A stretch of 7,306 nt of DNA, taken from assembly GCA_903931645.1 (NCBI GenBank), contig CAIZDF010000475.1:1-7306 (forward strand), written 5' to 3'. The DNA comes from an uncultured Tolumonas sp. (GTDB taxonomy: Bacteria; Pseudomonadota; Gammaproteobacteria; Enterobacterales; Aeromonadaceae). A program made the translations under genes and the position numbers. The notes beneath the pieces are model-generated. The model was given only the letters and a program-made list of their open reading frames with translations, was not told the origin of the DNA and did not search any database. Positions 1-6,186 of the stretch are shown here, one piece after another (position 1 is the stretch's first letter; each line of letters begins with the position of its first letter).

Positions 1-99
1 GGTTAGCAGCAGGCCACCAGGCTGCCCTTCTGCTGCTTTACCCACCAGCAAGTAAGTTAAATTATCCGTGATCACAGCCCAGTTAAATAACTCATCCAT
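1..99 (-). CDS. Polar amino-acid ABC transporter permease, second subunit (GltK-like), 5' fragment
   Basis: This is the first 33 codons of a gene that runs off the left edge. The protein starts [13 protein letters not shown] and continues to GGLLLT. That matches the short periplasmic N-terminus and the lead into the first membrane helix of HisM/GltK-type inner-membrane permeases. The start at 99 is supported by AGGAG eight nucleotides upstream, and it overlaps the stop of the preceding permease gene by 8 nt (99-92), the usual translational coupling. With its partner permease it would form the membrane channel of the importer, as in GltJ/GltK systems where two different permeases pair. Family assignment rests mostly on operon position, because too little protein is visible for conserved motifs. 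The substrate cannot be read from it. Confidence 0.75.
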   Translation of the reverse strand, partial: MDELFNWAVITDNLTYLLVGKAAEGQPGGLLLT

Positions 100-835
100 G
101 GCTATGGCTCCTCTTATACTTGAAGATAATCCGGCCAAAAGCATCTAAAGATGAACTTAAGAACAGACCTAGGAGTAAATAAATCAGCGAGCCAACTGCG
201 AAAGCTTCAATAGCATGCAGGTTATAACTTTCAATTTGATTCACCTGATAACACAGCTCGGCAACCGCAATTGACATCGCTAGCGTGGAGTTTTTCATCA
301 AATTCAGATATTGGCCAATCAACGGCTGCCAAGAATTCGCTAAGGCTTGCGGCAAAATCACATAGCGTAACGTTTGCCAGGCTGATAAGCCCTGACTGCG
401 CGCCGCTTCAAATTGCCCGGCTGATACTGCTCTGACTCCAGCCCTTAGTTCTTCGGCGATAAACGCGGCACTGAATAACCCTAAACCCCAGATCCCCGCA
501 ATTAATTCCATAGAGGGAAAGGTAAAACCGGCATAGATGTGTGTTTCATTGAGCCAGTCACGCCAAACTTCGGGCAGCAGCGGAATCACGCCGAAATACC
601 AGAACAGAAACTGCACCGCCAACGGTGTATTACGAAAAACAGTAATATAGCTGGCCGCAATACCCTGCAATAAACGGGAAGTCGTCAGTCGCATCGCCAG
701 CAAAATAACGGCAATTACCGTCGCCAACAGGCTAGAAAACACCGTAAGCCGAAATGTCATCCATATACCAGACAGCAGCCATTCCCGCGGTTGACCACTG
801 AGCACCGCCCACCAATCAAGCTGATAACCATTCAT
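92..835 (-). CDS. Polar amino-acid ABC transporter permease, first subunit (GltJ/HisMQ family)
   Basis: This 247-aa inner-membrane protein should form half of the channel of an ABC importer for a polar amino acid. Hydrophobic segments lie at about residues 20-49, 60-84, 108-128, 185-200 and 210-232. The stretch [15 protein letters not shown] (66-80) is typical of the HisMQ permease family. The cytoplasmic EAA-type loop that docks on the ATPase is visible at about 143-165, with EAARSQGL followed by RYVILPQAL. Length equals E. coli GltJ (about 246 aa). The start ATG at 835 forms an ATGA overlap with the ATPase stop, with AGAGG upstream on the coding strand. The 3' end overlaps the next permease gene by 8 nt, so three cistrons are translationally coupled. 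GltJ is the closest relative I recognise, but glutamate/aspartate specificity is not proven by this subunit. Confidence 0.9.
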   Translation of the reverse strand: MNGYQLDWWAVLSGQPREWLLSGIWMTFRLTVFSSLLATVIAVILLAMRLTTSRLLQGIAASYITVFRNTPLAVQFLFWYFGVIPLLPEVWRDWLNETHIYAGFTFPSMELIAGIWGLGLFSAAFIAEELRAGVRAVSAGQFEAARSQGLSAWQTLRYVILPQALANSWQPLIGQYLNLMKNSTLAMSIAVAELCYQVNQIESYNLHAIEAFAVGSLIYLLLGLFLSSSLDAFGRIIFKYKRSHSHG

Positions 836-1584
836 AGTAAAACCTCTTGCACATGCAAAGGGTTCAACAATTGCTGCAGGAACTGTTTTGCTCGTGGGTG
901 CTGTGGGTTATGAAAGAATGTATGCGGATCAGCTTGTTCAATGATCTGCCCATGATCAATAAAAACCACCTGATCCGAGACCTCACGCGCAAACCCCATC
1001 TCATGGGTTACTACCATCATGGTGATACCGCTATGAGCCAGCTTTTTCATGACCGATAACACTTCACCAATCATTTCTGGATCAAGCGCCGACGTCGGTT
1101 CATCAAATAATAAAACCCGCGGCTCCATCGCCAATGCGCGGGCGATGGCCACACGCTGCTGTTGCCCCCCCGACAACTGTGCTGGATATTGATGACGCTT
1201 ATCAGAAAGCCCGACTTGTTCCAGTAACTCAAGCGCTTTGGTTTCCGCAGCTGCAGCGGATAAATTGTTTAATTTACGCGGTGCTAGCGTAATATTTTCC
1301 AGCACCGAAAGATGCGGATAGAGGTTAAATTGCTGAAATACAAAACCAATTTCTTTTCGCAAGGCATTCAAACTGCGAGTTGGGTCGAAAATTGATTTTC
1401 CATCCACCCAAATATCGCCCGCAGAAATGGCTTCCAGTTGATTGATAGTACGGATCAAGGTTGATTTACCTGAACCGGATGGCCCGCAAATCACAGTCAC
1501 TTCACCTTCTTTAACGGTGAGATTGATATTCTGCAGTACATGCAGACTGCCAAAATGCTTATTTACTTGCTTAAACTCTATCAT
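832..1584 (-). CDS. Polar amino-acid ABC transporter ATP-binding protein (GltL/GlnQ family)
   Basis: This cytoplasmic ATPase of 250 aa energises the amino-acid importer. All motifs are intact: Walker [10 protein letters not shown] (34-42), Q-loop Gln at about 84 in [13 protein letters not shown], signature LSGGQQQR (137-144), Walker B VLLFDEP (157-163), D-loop SALD, and switch His194 in VVTHEMGFA. The [10 protein letters not shown] and THEMGFAR wording is typical of the polar amino-acid subfamily (GltL, GlnQ, HisP). I start it at [12 protein letters not shown] because family members begin there. The reading frame stays open to ATGs at 1620 and 1650, but the extra 22 residues ([14 protein letters not shown]...) have no family counterpart and their codons include one arm of the hairpin at 1636-1670. 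None of the three starts has a strong ribosome binding site; GCAGAAA before 1584 is weak. The stop overlaps the permease start by 4 nt. Confidence 0.92.
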   Translation of the reverse strand: MIEFKQVNKHFGSLHVLQNINLTVKEGEVTVICGPSGSGKSTLIRTINQLEAISAGDIWVDGKSIFDPTRSLNALRKEIGFVFQQFNLYPHLSVLENITLAPRKLNNLSAAAAETKALELLEQVGLSDKRHQYPAQLSGGQQQRVAIARALAMEPRVLLFDEPTSALDPEMIGEVLSVMKKLAHSGITMMVVTHEMGFAREVSDQVVFIDHGQIIEQADPHTFFHNPQHPRAKQFLQQLLNPLHVQEVLL

Positions 1585-1635
1585 TTTCTGCAACTTATCC
1601 GAAAATTTAGGTTTTATCATTTTACAAATATGACA

Positions 1636-1670
1636 ACGCGGCGGCTGCATTTAATTAGCAACCACCGCGT
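1636..1670 (-). other. Intercistronic RNA stem-loop between binding-protein and ATPase genes
   Basis: In the leftward transcript, ACGCGGTGGTTGC (1670-1658) pairs completely with GCAGCCGCCGCGT (1648-1636). This gives 13 bp including two G-U pairs, around a 9-nt AT-rich loop. The sequence after it (TGTCATATTTG) lacks a real T-run, so it is a poor full terminator. Its place just after the binding-protein gene suggests a 3'-end stabiliser or partial attenuator that keeps the binding protein more abundant than the membrane subunits, as known for several periplasmic-binding-protein operons. The pairing is read directly; the role is inferred. Confidence 0.7.
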
Positions 1671-1696
1671 AAAATTAAGCCTGTATAGACCGATTA

Positions 1697-2506
1697 TTAC
1701 TTCGTGATTTTGAAGTCACGAGTCAGTGGCGTTTGGCTTTTTGGGCCAAACCATTTGTCATAGATTGCAGCCGCTTTGCCATTTTTTTCTAATTCAACCA
1801 AAGTATCATTGATGGCATTTTTCAGACCTGTTTCGCCTTTTTTCACTGCGATTCCGTAATTTTCAACCGACAATTTGTAGGATGGAATTTCATACTTAGC
1901 CTTGTCTGGTGCTGCCGCTAACAAGCCAGCCAAAATTGCGCCATCTTGTGTGATTGCATGTACGTTGCCACTACGCTGAGCAGCAAATGCAACCGCAATT
2001 TCATCGAAGGAAAGTACTTTTGCCTGCGGGAAAGAAGTATGCAGTTGTTGTTCGCCGGTCGTGCCTTTTACCGCACCGATTTTAGCGTTTTTCAGATCAT
2101 CCAGTTTCGGAAATTTGCCTTTTTTAACCAGAAATTGCTGACCAGTCACAAAATACGGCGTGGTGAAATCAACTTGTTGAGCTCGTTCATCCGTAATGGT
2201 GAAGGCAGCGACAACAGTATCAACTTTGCTGGATACCAACAGTGGAATGCGATTAGCCGGATTAGTGGTTTTTAATTCCAGTTTTACTCCCAGCTTGGCA
2301 GCGATTTCATTAGCAAAGTCGATGTCATAACCAGTCAGGTTTTTTGATTGCTGATCCACATAACCAAACGGAGGATTGCTATCAAAAACGGCCACAGTGA
2401 TTTTCCCTGCTTTCTTAATGTCATCCAGCTGATCAGCATGTGCTACACCCGTAATAGCAGTTCCCAGTAAAGCTACAGAAAGCAACACTTTAGATGTCTG
2501 TTTCAT
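1697..2506 (-). CDS. Periplasmic amino-acid-binding protein of ABC importer (SBP family 3)
   Basis: This 269-aa binding protein captures an amino acid in the periplasm and delivers it to the permeases encoded downstream. Residues 1-24 form a Sec signal peptide (MKQTSK, then a hydrophobic core, then VAHA) with likely cleavage before Asp25. Family-3 features follow: TVAVFDSNPPFGYVD (37-51), GYDIDFANEIAAKLG (59-73), NRIPLL (85-90), ITDERAQQVDFTTPYF (104-119) with Arg108 where the family binds the ligand carboxylate, GAVKGTTGEQ (144-153), and IYDKWFG near the C-terminus (248-254). The start at 2506 has AAAGGA about 9 nt upstream and sits directly before the signal peptide. An upstream in-frame ATG at 2593 lies inside a dyad and ahead of the predicted promoter, so I reject it. 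Substrate is uncertain: a glutamate, aspartate or glutamine type is likely, and a sulfonated amino acid such as cysteate is possible. Confidence 0.92.
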   Translation of the reverse strand: MKQTSKVLLSVALLGTAITGVAHADQLDDIKKAGKITVAVFDSNPPFGYVDQQSKNLTGYDIDFANEIAAKLGVKLELKTTNPANRIPLLVSSKVDTVVAAFTITDERAQQVDFTTPYFVTGQQFLVKKGKFPKLDDLKNAKIGAVKGTTGEQQLHTSFPQAKVLSFDEIAVAFAAQRSGNVHAITQDGAILAGLLAAAPDKAKYEIPSYKLSVENYGIAVKKGETGLKNAINDTLVELEKNGKAAAIYDKWFGPKSQTPLTRDFKITK

Positions 2507-2548
2507 ATTTATTCGTCCTTTCCATCTGTTATTTGTTATCTGGTAAAA

Positions 2549-2578
2549 ATGATAAATAAAAGATGAAACCACTACCAA
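2549..2578 (-). promoter_or_regulatory. Predicted sigma-70 promoter of the amino-acid importer operon
   Basis: Read leftward, TTGGTA (2578-2573) and TATCAT (2554-2549) are separated by 18 nt, matching 4/6 and 5/6 of the -35 and -10 consensus. Transcription would begin near 2542, giving a leader of about 35 nt before the ATG at 2506. The -35 lies within one arm of the 24-bp dyad at 2574-2597, so a protein bound there would probably interfere with this promoter. This is an eye-made prediction in AT-rich DNA. Confidence 0.4.
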
Positions 2579-2597
2579 TGCTGATATCAACATTGGT
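2574..2597. promoter_or_regulatory. 24-bp near-perfect dyad, candidate operator upstream of the amino-acid importer
   Basis: The arms are ACCAATG (2574-2580) and CATTGGT (2591-2597), and the centre TGATATCA (2582-2589) is itself palindromic. Only one base pair of the twelve (2581 with 2590) fails to match. The dyad is 68-91 nt upstream of the binding-protein start and overlaps the predicted -35 hexamer. Size and symmetry suit a dimeric regulator. I do not recognise the motif as belonging to a named regulator. Confidence 0.55.
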
Positions 2598-2621
2598 TAT
2601 CCATAATTTATATAAGGATAA
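2597..2621. repeat. Short inverted repeat TTATCC / GGATAA
   Basis: TTATCC (2597-2602) and GGATAA (2616-2621) are perfect 6-bp arms around a 13-nt AT-only spacer. It directly abuts the 24-bp dyad, with centres about 23-24 bp apart, close to two helical turns. It might be a second half of a compound regulator site, but 6-bp arms in AT-rich DNA arise often by chance. Confidence 0.25.
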
Positions 2622-2684
2622 ATCTCAGCTCATTTTTAAATCAATCTGTTCATTCCACCACCTATCCCCACATCTTCTCTAGTT

Positions 2685-2713
2685 TTTAGATATTCAAATG
2701 CGTTTTTCTTAAT
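2685..2713 (+). promoter_or_regulatory. Predicted promoter of the sulfo-lyase/importer operon
   Basis: TTTAGA (2685-2690) and CTTAAT (2708-2713) are 17 nt apart, each matching 4/6 of the sigma-70 consensus. The predicted start of transcription is near 2720. This would put the LacI-type dyad at 2727-2742 just downstream of the start point, a classic repression position. The match is modest, so the assignment is tentative. Confidence 0.35.
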
Positions 2714-2726
2714 TCCCTTCCGCCAA

Positions 2727-2742
2727 ATGATAGCGCTACCAT
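2727..2742. promoter_or_regulatory. LacI-type palindromic operator candidate
   Basis: ATGATAGCGCTACCAT is symmetric around a central CG step, with a single mismatched pair (A2730 with C2739). Palindromes of about 14-16 bp with AGCGCT or similar around a central CG are the usual shape of LacI/GalR-family operators. It lies 31-46 bp upstream of the suyA start and just downstream of the predicted promoter. No regulator gene is in the window, so the cognate protein is unknown. Confidence 0.5.
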
Positions 2743-2773
2743 GATTTCACTCTCACAAACACAGAGGCTCATC

Positions 2774-3055
2774 ATGGTTCATTTTGTAGTGCACGACCCT
2801 CGCGATACGGCCGCTGTTGTCGTTGTCGAAGGTGTTGAAGCCGGTCAGGAATTGACGGGTTGGATTATGGATACCGACGAAACCATTCACCTGACCGTGA
2901 AAGACGCGATCCCGATTGGTCACAAGCTGGCGTTGACTGACATTGCTGAAAACAACGATGTGATCAAATACGGCGAAGTGATTGGTCGCGCAGTGGCCCC
3001 GATTGCTCGTGGCGCACATTTACATGTTCATAACGTCAAAACTAAACGGTGGTAA
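2774..3055 (+). CDS. suyA: (2R)-3-sulfolactate sulfo-lyase, small subunit SuyA (UxaA N-terminal/SAF-like)
   Basis: This 93-aa cytoplasmic protein corresponds to the small N-terminal domain of altronate-dehydratase-type enzymes, encoded as a separate gene. Visible family motifs are [12 protein letters not shown] (46-57), [12 protein letters not shown] (63-74) and [11 protein letters not shown] (80-90). E. coli UxaA, as I recall it, has the equivalents GHKFALTDIA, VIKYGLPIG and GEHVHAHN. A segment [16 protein letters not shown] and the terminus KTKRW fit my recollection of SuyA better than UxaA. With SuyB it would split (R)-sulfolactate to pyruvate plus sulfite, in an iron-dependent family. The start at 2774 has AGAGG 6 nt upstream; the in-frame ATG at 2741 overlaps the operator dyad and is unlikely. 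SuyB follows after 4 nt. A split sugar-acid dehydratase subunit is the main alternative. Confidence 0.82.
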   Translation: MVHFVVHDPRDTAAVVVVEGVEAGQELTGWIMDTDETIHLTVKDAIPIGHKLALTDIAENNDVIKYGEVIGRAVAPIARGAHLHVHNVKTKRW

Positions 3056-3059
3056 TTTT

Positions 3060-4226
3060 ATGACTTTGCCTTCTACTTTCTGGGGTTACGAACGTGAAAA
3101 CGGCCGTGTTGGTATTCGTAACCACGTCATCATTTTACCAGTCGATGATTTATCGAACGCAGCCAGTGAAGCGGTTGCCAATAACATCAAAGGCACGTTA
3201 GCTATTCCGCATTCATATGGCCGCCTGCAATTTGGTGCTGATTTGGAATTGCATTTCCGCACCATCATCGGCACGGGTAGCAACCCGAACGTGGCCGCGG
3301 TAGTCGTGATCGGTATCGAACCGGGCTGGACACAACGCGTGGTTGACGGCATTGCTGCCACCGGTAAACCCGTCGTGGGTTTTGCGATTGAACTGAATGG
3401 CGACATCAACACTATTGCATCTGCATCACGCAAAGCAAAAGAGTATGTGCAATGGGCTTCTGAGCTAACTAAAACCGAACACCCAATTGAAAAACTGTGG
3501 GTTTCGACGAAATGCGGCGAATCAGACACCACCTCAGGTTGTGGCGCCAACCCAACAGTCGGTAATGCATTCGATAAATTATATGCCGCAGGCACAACAC
3601 TGTTATTCGGTGAAACCTCTGAAATTACGGGTGGTGAACACATCGTTGCGCGTCGCGCTGCCACACCAGAAATCGGTGAAAAATTCCTGAAAACTTGGGG
3701 TGACTACAACGATTTCATTTTGGCTAACAAGACCAATGACTTGTCTGAATCGCAACCAACCAAGGGCAATATCATCGGTGGTTTAACCACTATCGAAGAG
3801 AAAGCACTGGGTAACATTCAGAAAATTGGTAAGAAATGCACCGTTGATGGTGTATTGGAACCCGCTGAAGCACCAACCGGCCCCGGTTTGTGGTTTATGG
3901 ATTCCAGCTCTGCCGCAGCCGAAATGGTGACGCTGGCCGCTGCCGCAGGTTATGTCGTGCACTTTTTTCCAACCGGTCAGGGCAACATTATCGGGAACCC
4001 GATCCTACCAGTGATCAAGTTGACGGCTAACCCTCGCACAGTAAGAACCATGAGCGAACACATTGATTACGATTGCTCTGGTTTGTTGCAACGTGAAATC
4101 AATCTGGATCAAGCGGGTGACGGTTTGCTGGACGTCATGTTCAGAACCATCAATGGCCGCCTGACCGATGCCGAAGCTTTAGGCCATCGAGAGTTTGTAT
4201 TAACCAAACTCTATCGCAGCGCCTAA
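3060..4226 (+). CDS. suyB: (2R)-3-sulfolactate sulfo-lyase, large subunit SuyB (UxaA/GarD family)
   Basis: This is the catalytic large subunit, 388 aa, the size expected for SuyB. Family signatures in order: [16 protein letters not shown] (15-30), [11 protein letters not shown] (51-61), [17 protein letters not shown] (150-166), [18 protein letters not shown] (234-251), [11 protein letters not shown] (273-283), [19 protein letters not shown] (302-320) and IDYDCSGLL (335-343). As I recall UxaA, it has HTYGC where this protein has HSYGR, and ECGGSDGLSG where this has [10 protein letters not shown]. These changes fit a different leaving group. Reaction: (R)-sulfolactate to pyruvate and sulfite. 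The start at 3060 has GGTGG 7 nt upstream; the frame is open back to 2982, but that stretch overlaps suyA. The downstream TauT-type importer supports a sulfonate substrate. Assignment is from remembered motif patterns; a sugar-acid dehydratase remains possible. Confidence 0.82.
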   Translation: MTLPSTFWGYERENGRVGIRNHVIILPVDDLSNAASEAVANNIKGTLAIPHSYGRLQFGADLELHFRTIIGTGSNPNVAAVVVIGIEPGWTQRVVDGIAATGKPVVGFAIELNGDINTIASASRKAKEYVQWASELTKTEHPIEKLWVSTKCGESDTTSGCGANPTVGNAFDKLYAAGTTLLFGETSEITGGEHIVARRAATPEIGEKFLKTWGDYNDFILANKTNDLSESQPTKGNIIGGLTTIEEKALGNIQKIGKKCTVDGVLEPAEAPTGPGLWFMDSSSAAAEMVTLAAAAGYVVHFFPTGQGNIIGNPILPVIKLTANPRTVRTMSEHIDYDCSGLLQREINLDQAGDGLLDVMFRTINGRLTDAEALGHREFVLTKLYRSA

Positions 4227-4273
4227 CTCAACGCAGCCAAGCATAAACAAGGACGGCGCTGTTCTGCAGCGCC
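4216..4273 (+). other. Stem-loop with alternative partner arm between suyB and the binding-protein gene
   Basis: GGCGCTG (4255-4261) pairs perfectly with CAGCGCC (4267-4273) around a 5-nt loop TTCTG, followed by the moderately T-rich ATTCTCT. The same CAGCGCC also occurs at 4217-4223, at the very end of suyB (8-nt repeat GCAGCGCC), so the middle arm can pair either upstream or downstream. The strong short hairpin may act as a weak terminator or mRNA-processing element between enzyme and transporter genes. The 84-nt gap 4227-4310 holds no gene. Confidence 0.55.
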
Positions 4274-4310
4274 ATTCTCTGGAAGAGACCTATTTACAGG
4301 AATGATTGAT

Positions 4311-5309
4311 ATGAACAAGGTATTGAAAGCCGGTTTACTGGCAACCCTGATCGGCGCAGCCATTCAGCCTGCGTTTGCGGAAAATGAAGAGCTGCATCTG
4401 GCATTGCAACCCGGCATCAGTTATTTGCCATTGGTGTTATTACAACACAACAATCTGATTGAGCAGGAAGCGAAAGCAGCTGGCTTAGGTGATGTGAAAA
4501 TCACTTGGAACAAGTTTGCCGGTGGTAACGTGATGAATGAAGCGTTGTTGTCAGGCTCGCTGGATATCGGTGTCGGTGGCTTGCCACCCGCCATTACTCT
4601 GTGGGCCAAAACCAAAGGGCAGGTCAAACTCATTTCAGCGGTGAGTGGCACACCATTGCTGTTAGTCACTAATAACCCTGCGGTAAAAAGCATTGACGAT
4701 TTAACCGATAAAGATCGCATTGCGCTGCCAGCAGCGAAAGTGTCTACGCAAGCGGTCTTGCTGCAAATGGCTGCCGCACAAAAATACGGTATTGATAAAG
4801 CCAACAAGTTCGACCCAATTACAGTGACGTTGTCACACCCTGACGCCGTCGCAGCCCTGTCGAGCAACAACGGCGGTGTCAATTCCCACTTCTCAGGCCC
4901 ACCATTCCAATATCAAGAGCTGAAACAAGCGGGTGTGCACAGCATTCTGGACTCTTACGATGTATTAGGCATTGAGTCGACACACAGCGTGCTTTATACC
5001 ACGCAGAAATTCCGCGATGACAACCCCAAATTGTATGGCGCGTTCCTGAAAGCGTTGGATAAAACCATTGAGAAAATTAATCAGGATAAACACGCAGCGG
5101 CAGCGGAATACGTCAAATACAGCAAAGACGCCGGTAACGCCGATGACGTGTATAAAATCATCACTGAAAAACACGTCAAATTTACCACCACCCCAACCGG
5201 CAGCGTGAAATTTGCCGATTTCATGTATCAGGTTGGCAGTGTGAAGCAAAAAGTAAACAAATGGCAAGATCTCTACTTCCCAGAGATCCATAGCAAATCA
5301 GGTAGTTAA
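4311..5309 (+). CDS. Periplasmic substrate-binding protein of NitT/TauT (sulfonate-type) ABC importer
   Basis: This 332-aa binding protein belongs to the TauA/SsuA/NMT1-like group. Residues 1-23 are a Sec signal peptide (MNKVLKAG, hydrophobic core, QPAFA) cleaved before Glu24. The mature protein opens LHLALQPGISYLPLVLL, then VKITWNKFAGGNVMNEALLSGSLDIGVGGLPP (62-93), the hallmark region of aromatic/alkane-sulfonate, taurine and nitrate binding proteins. KSIDDLTDKDRIALPAA (126-142) and the domain-two stretch SHFSGPPFQYQELK (192-205) follow. The start at 4311 has CAGGAA 8 nt upstream; the ATG at 4302 overlaps that site and is rejected. Lying downstream of suyAB, it probably binds sulfolactate or a related sulfonate, but the NitT/TauT group also binds thiamine precursors, nitrate and other anions. 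Family is clear; ligand is inferred from context. Confidence 0.88.
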   Translation: MNKVLKAGLLATLIGAAIQPAFAENEELHLALQPGISYLPLVLLQHNNLIEQEAKAAGLGDVKITWNKFAGGNVMNEALLSGSLDIGVGGLPPAITLWAKTKGQVKLISAVSGTPLLLVTNNPAVKSIDDLTDKDRIALPAAKVSTQAVLLQMAAAQKYGIDKANKFDPITVTLSHPDAVAALSSNNGGVNSHFSGPPFQYQELKQAGVHSILDSYDVLGIESTHSVLYTTQKFRDDNPKLYGAFLKALDKTIEKINQDKHAAAAEYVKYSKDAGNADDVYKIITEKHVKFTTTPTGSVKFADFMYQVGSVKQKVNKWQDLYFPEIHSKSGS

Positions 5310-5311
5310 TG

Positions 5312-5340
5312 TCAGTTAAACAGCAAATTTCAGTTAAACA
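5312..5340 (+). repeat. Direct repeat TCAGTTAAACA, two copies 18 bp apart
   Basis: The 11-nt sequence TCAGTTAAACA occurs at 5312-5322 and again at 5330-5340, just after the binding-protein stop codon and immediately before the hairpin at 5340-5372. Both copies are exact. It may be a small local duplication or a binding site for an RNA-binding or DNA-binding protein; no known element is recognised. Confidence 0.6.
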
Positions 5341-5372
5341 ATAAGCGTGCTGGTTTCGGCCAGCCGCTTGTT
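5340..5372 (+). other. Intercistronic RNA stem-loop between binding-protein and ATPase genes of the sulfonate importer
   Basis: AAGCG (5343-5347) pairs with CGCTT (5365-5369) and GCTGG (5349-5353) with CCAGC (5360-5364), leaving one bulged T at 5348 and a 6-nt loop TTTCGG. Three more pairs (5340-5342 with 5370-5372, one G-U) extend the stem. No long T-run follows. The ATPase ribosome binding site GGAG (5374-5377) begins one nucleotide beyond the stem, so folding could also affect its access. A 3'-protecting or attenuating role is inferred. Confidence 0.65.
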
Positions 5373-5382
5373 TGGAGCATCT

Positions 5383-6186
5383 ATGAGCACCACACCCCTT
5401 CTGCAAGTTGAAGACGTGACGCTGCGTTATAAAACGCAAAATAGTCTAGTCACCGCCACTGATCGAGTTAGTTTTGAGCTGAATCAGAGTGATCGTTTTA
5501 TTCTGCTTGGCCCTTCTGGCTGCGGTAAATCGACCTTATTAAAAGCCATTGGGGGTTATCATAAACCGGATGCGGGGCAGATTTTGCTGAATGGATGTCC
5601 AATTACACAGCCCGGCCCAGAACGCATGATGGTGTTTCAAGAATTCGATCAGCTATTACCTTGGCTGACAGTCAAAGAGAACGTCATGTTTGCCTTAACG
5701 ACTGCGAAAAAAGCCTCCAAAAAAGAGGCCGAAAGCCGTGCGTTGCATTACATCGAAAAAGTAAAGCTCGCTAAATTTGCCAACCATTATCCACACACTT
5801 TGTCCGGCGGTATGAAACAGCGCGTGGCAATTGCACGCGGCATGGCGATGGAACCCAAAATTCTGTTGATGGATGAACCTTTTGCGGCATTAGACGCCCT
5901 CACCCGTCAGCAGATGCAAGATGAGCTCTTACAACTGTGGGAAGAGATCCGTTTTACCATGTTATTTGTCACTCACTCAATTGCCGAAGCGATCAAGCTC
6001 GGCGACCGGATCTTGTTGCTGACGCCACACCCAGGTCAGGTGAAAGGTGAGATCCGCAGTGATGGCAAAGATACGGTTCTATCAACCGGATTAACGCTGT
6101 CACAGCACATTCATCAGCAACTGTTTAGCGATCATTCAACTGACCATTCATCGTCATCAACGACACCGGAGCTGGTTCATGGCTGA
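5383..6186 (+). CDS. NitT/TauT-type ABC importer ATP-binding protein (SsuB/TauB-like)
   Basis: This 267-aa cytoplasmic ATPase drives the sulfonate-type importer. It has Walker A GPSGCGKST (43-51), Q-loop Gln86 in MVFQEFDQLLPWLTV (the LLPW wording is typical of SsuB/TauB relatives), signature LSGGMKQR (140-147), Walker B ILLMDEP (160-166), D-loop AALD and switch His198 in VTHSIAEA. All catalytic motifs are intact. The C-terminal 20 or so residues are rich in Ser, Thr, His and Asp (SDHSTDHSSSSTTPELVHG) and look like a poorly conserved tail. Start at 5383: GGAG lies 5 nt upstream, and conserved sequence begins at LLQVEDVTLRY; the ATG at 5347 lies within the hairpin. The stop overlaps the permease start by 8 nt. 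Confidence 0.9.
   Translation: MSTTPLLQVEDVTLRYKTQNSLVTATDRVSFELNQSDRFILLGPSGCGKSTLLKAIGGYHKPDAGQILLNGCPITQPGPERMMVFQEFDQLLPWLTVKENVMFALTTAKKASKKEAESRALHYIEKVKLAKFANHYPHTLSGGMKQRVAIARGMAMEPKILLMDEPFAALDALTRQQMQDELLQLWEEIRFTMLFVTHSIAEAIKLGDRILLLTPHPGQVKGEIRSDGKDTVLSTGLTLSQHIHQQLFSDHSTDHSSSSTTPELVHG

Noticed and set aside
847..1059. Small plus-strand open frame (70 codons) opposite the amino-acid ATPase gene
   Set aside because: It overlaps the conserved C-terminal half of the ATPase and has no recognisable features.
2507..2593. Longer start (2593) for the amino-acid-binding protein
   Set aside because: It would put a second hydrophobic stretch ahead of a normal signal peptide, begins inside the 24-bp dyad upstream of the predicted -10, and lacks the good ribosome binding site seen before 2506.
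2743..2758. Possible CRP site ending in TCACA upstream of suyA
   Set aside because: Only one half-site is good; the other half matches the TGTGA consensus poorly.
3086..3664. Open frame of 192 codons on the minus strand within suyB
   Set aside because: It is fully antisense to a well-supported enzyme gene, has no recognisable domain and no ribosome binding site, and is the usual shadow of codon bias.
4646..4660. TGGCAC followed by TTGCT, resembling a sigma-54 promoter
   Set aside because: Spacing is 4 rather than 5 nt, it lies inside the binding-protein coding region, and no gene starts just downstream.
4421..4882. Open frame of 153 codons on the minus strand within the TauT-type binding-protein gene
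   Set aside because: Antisense shadow of a clear family member; no domain or upstream signals.
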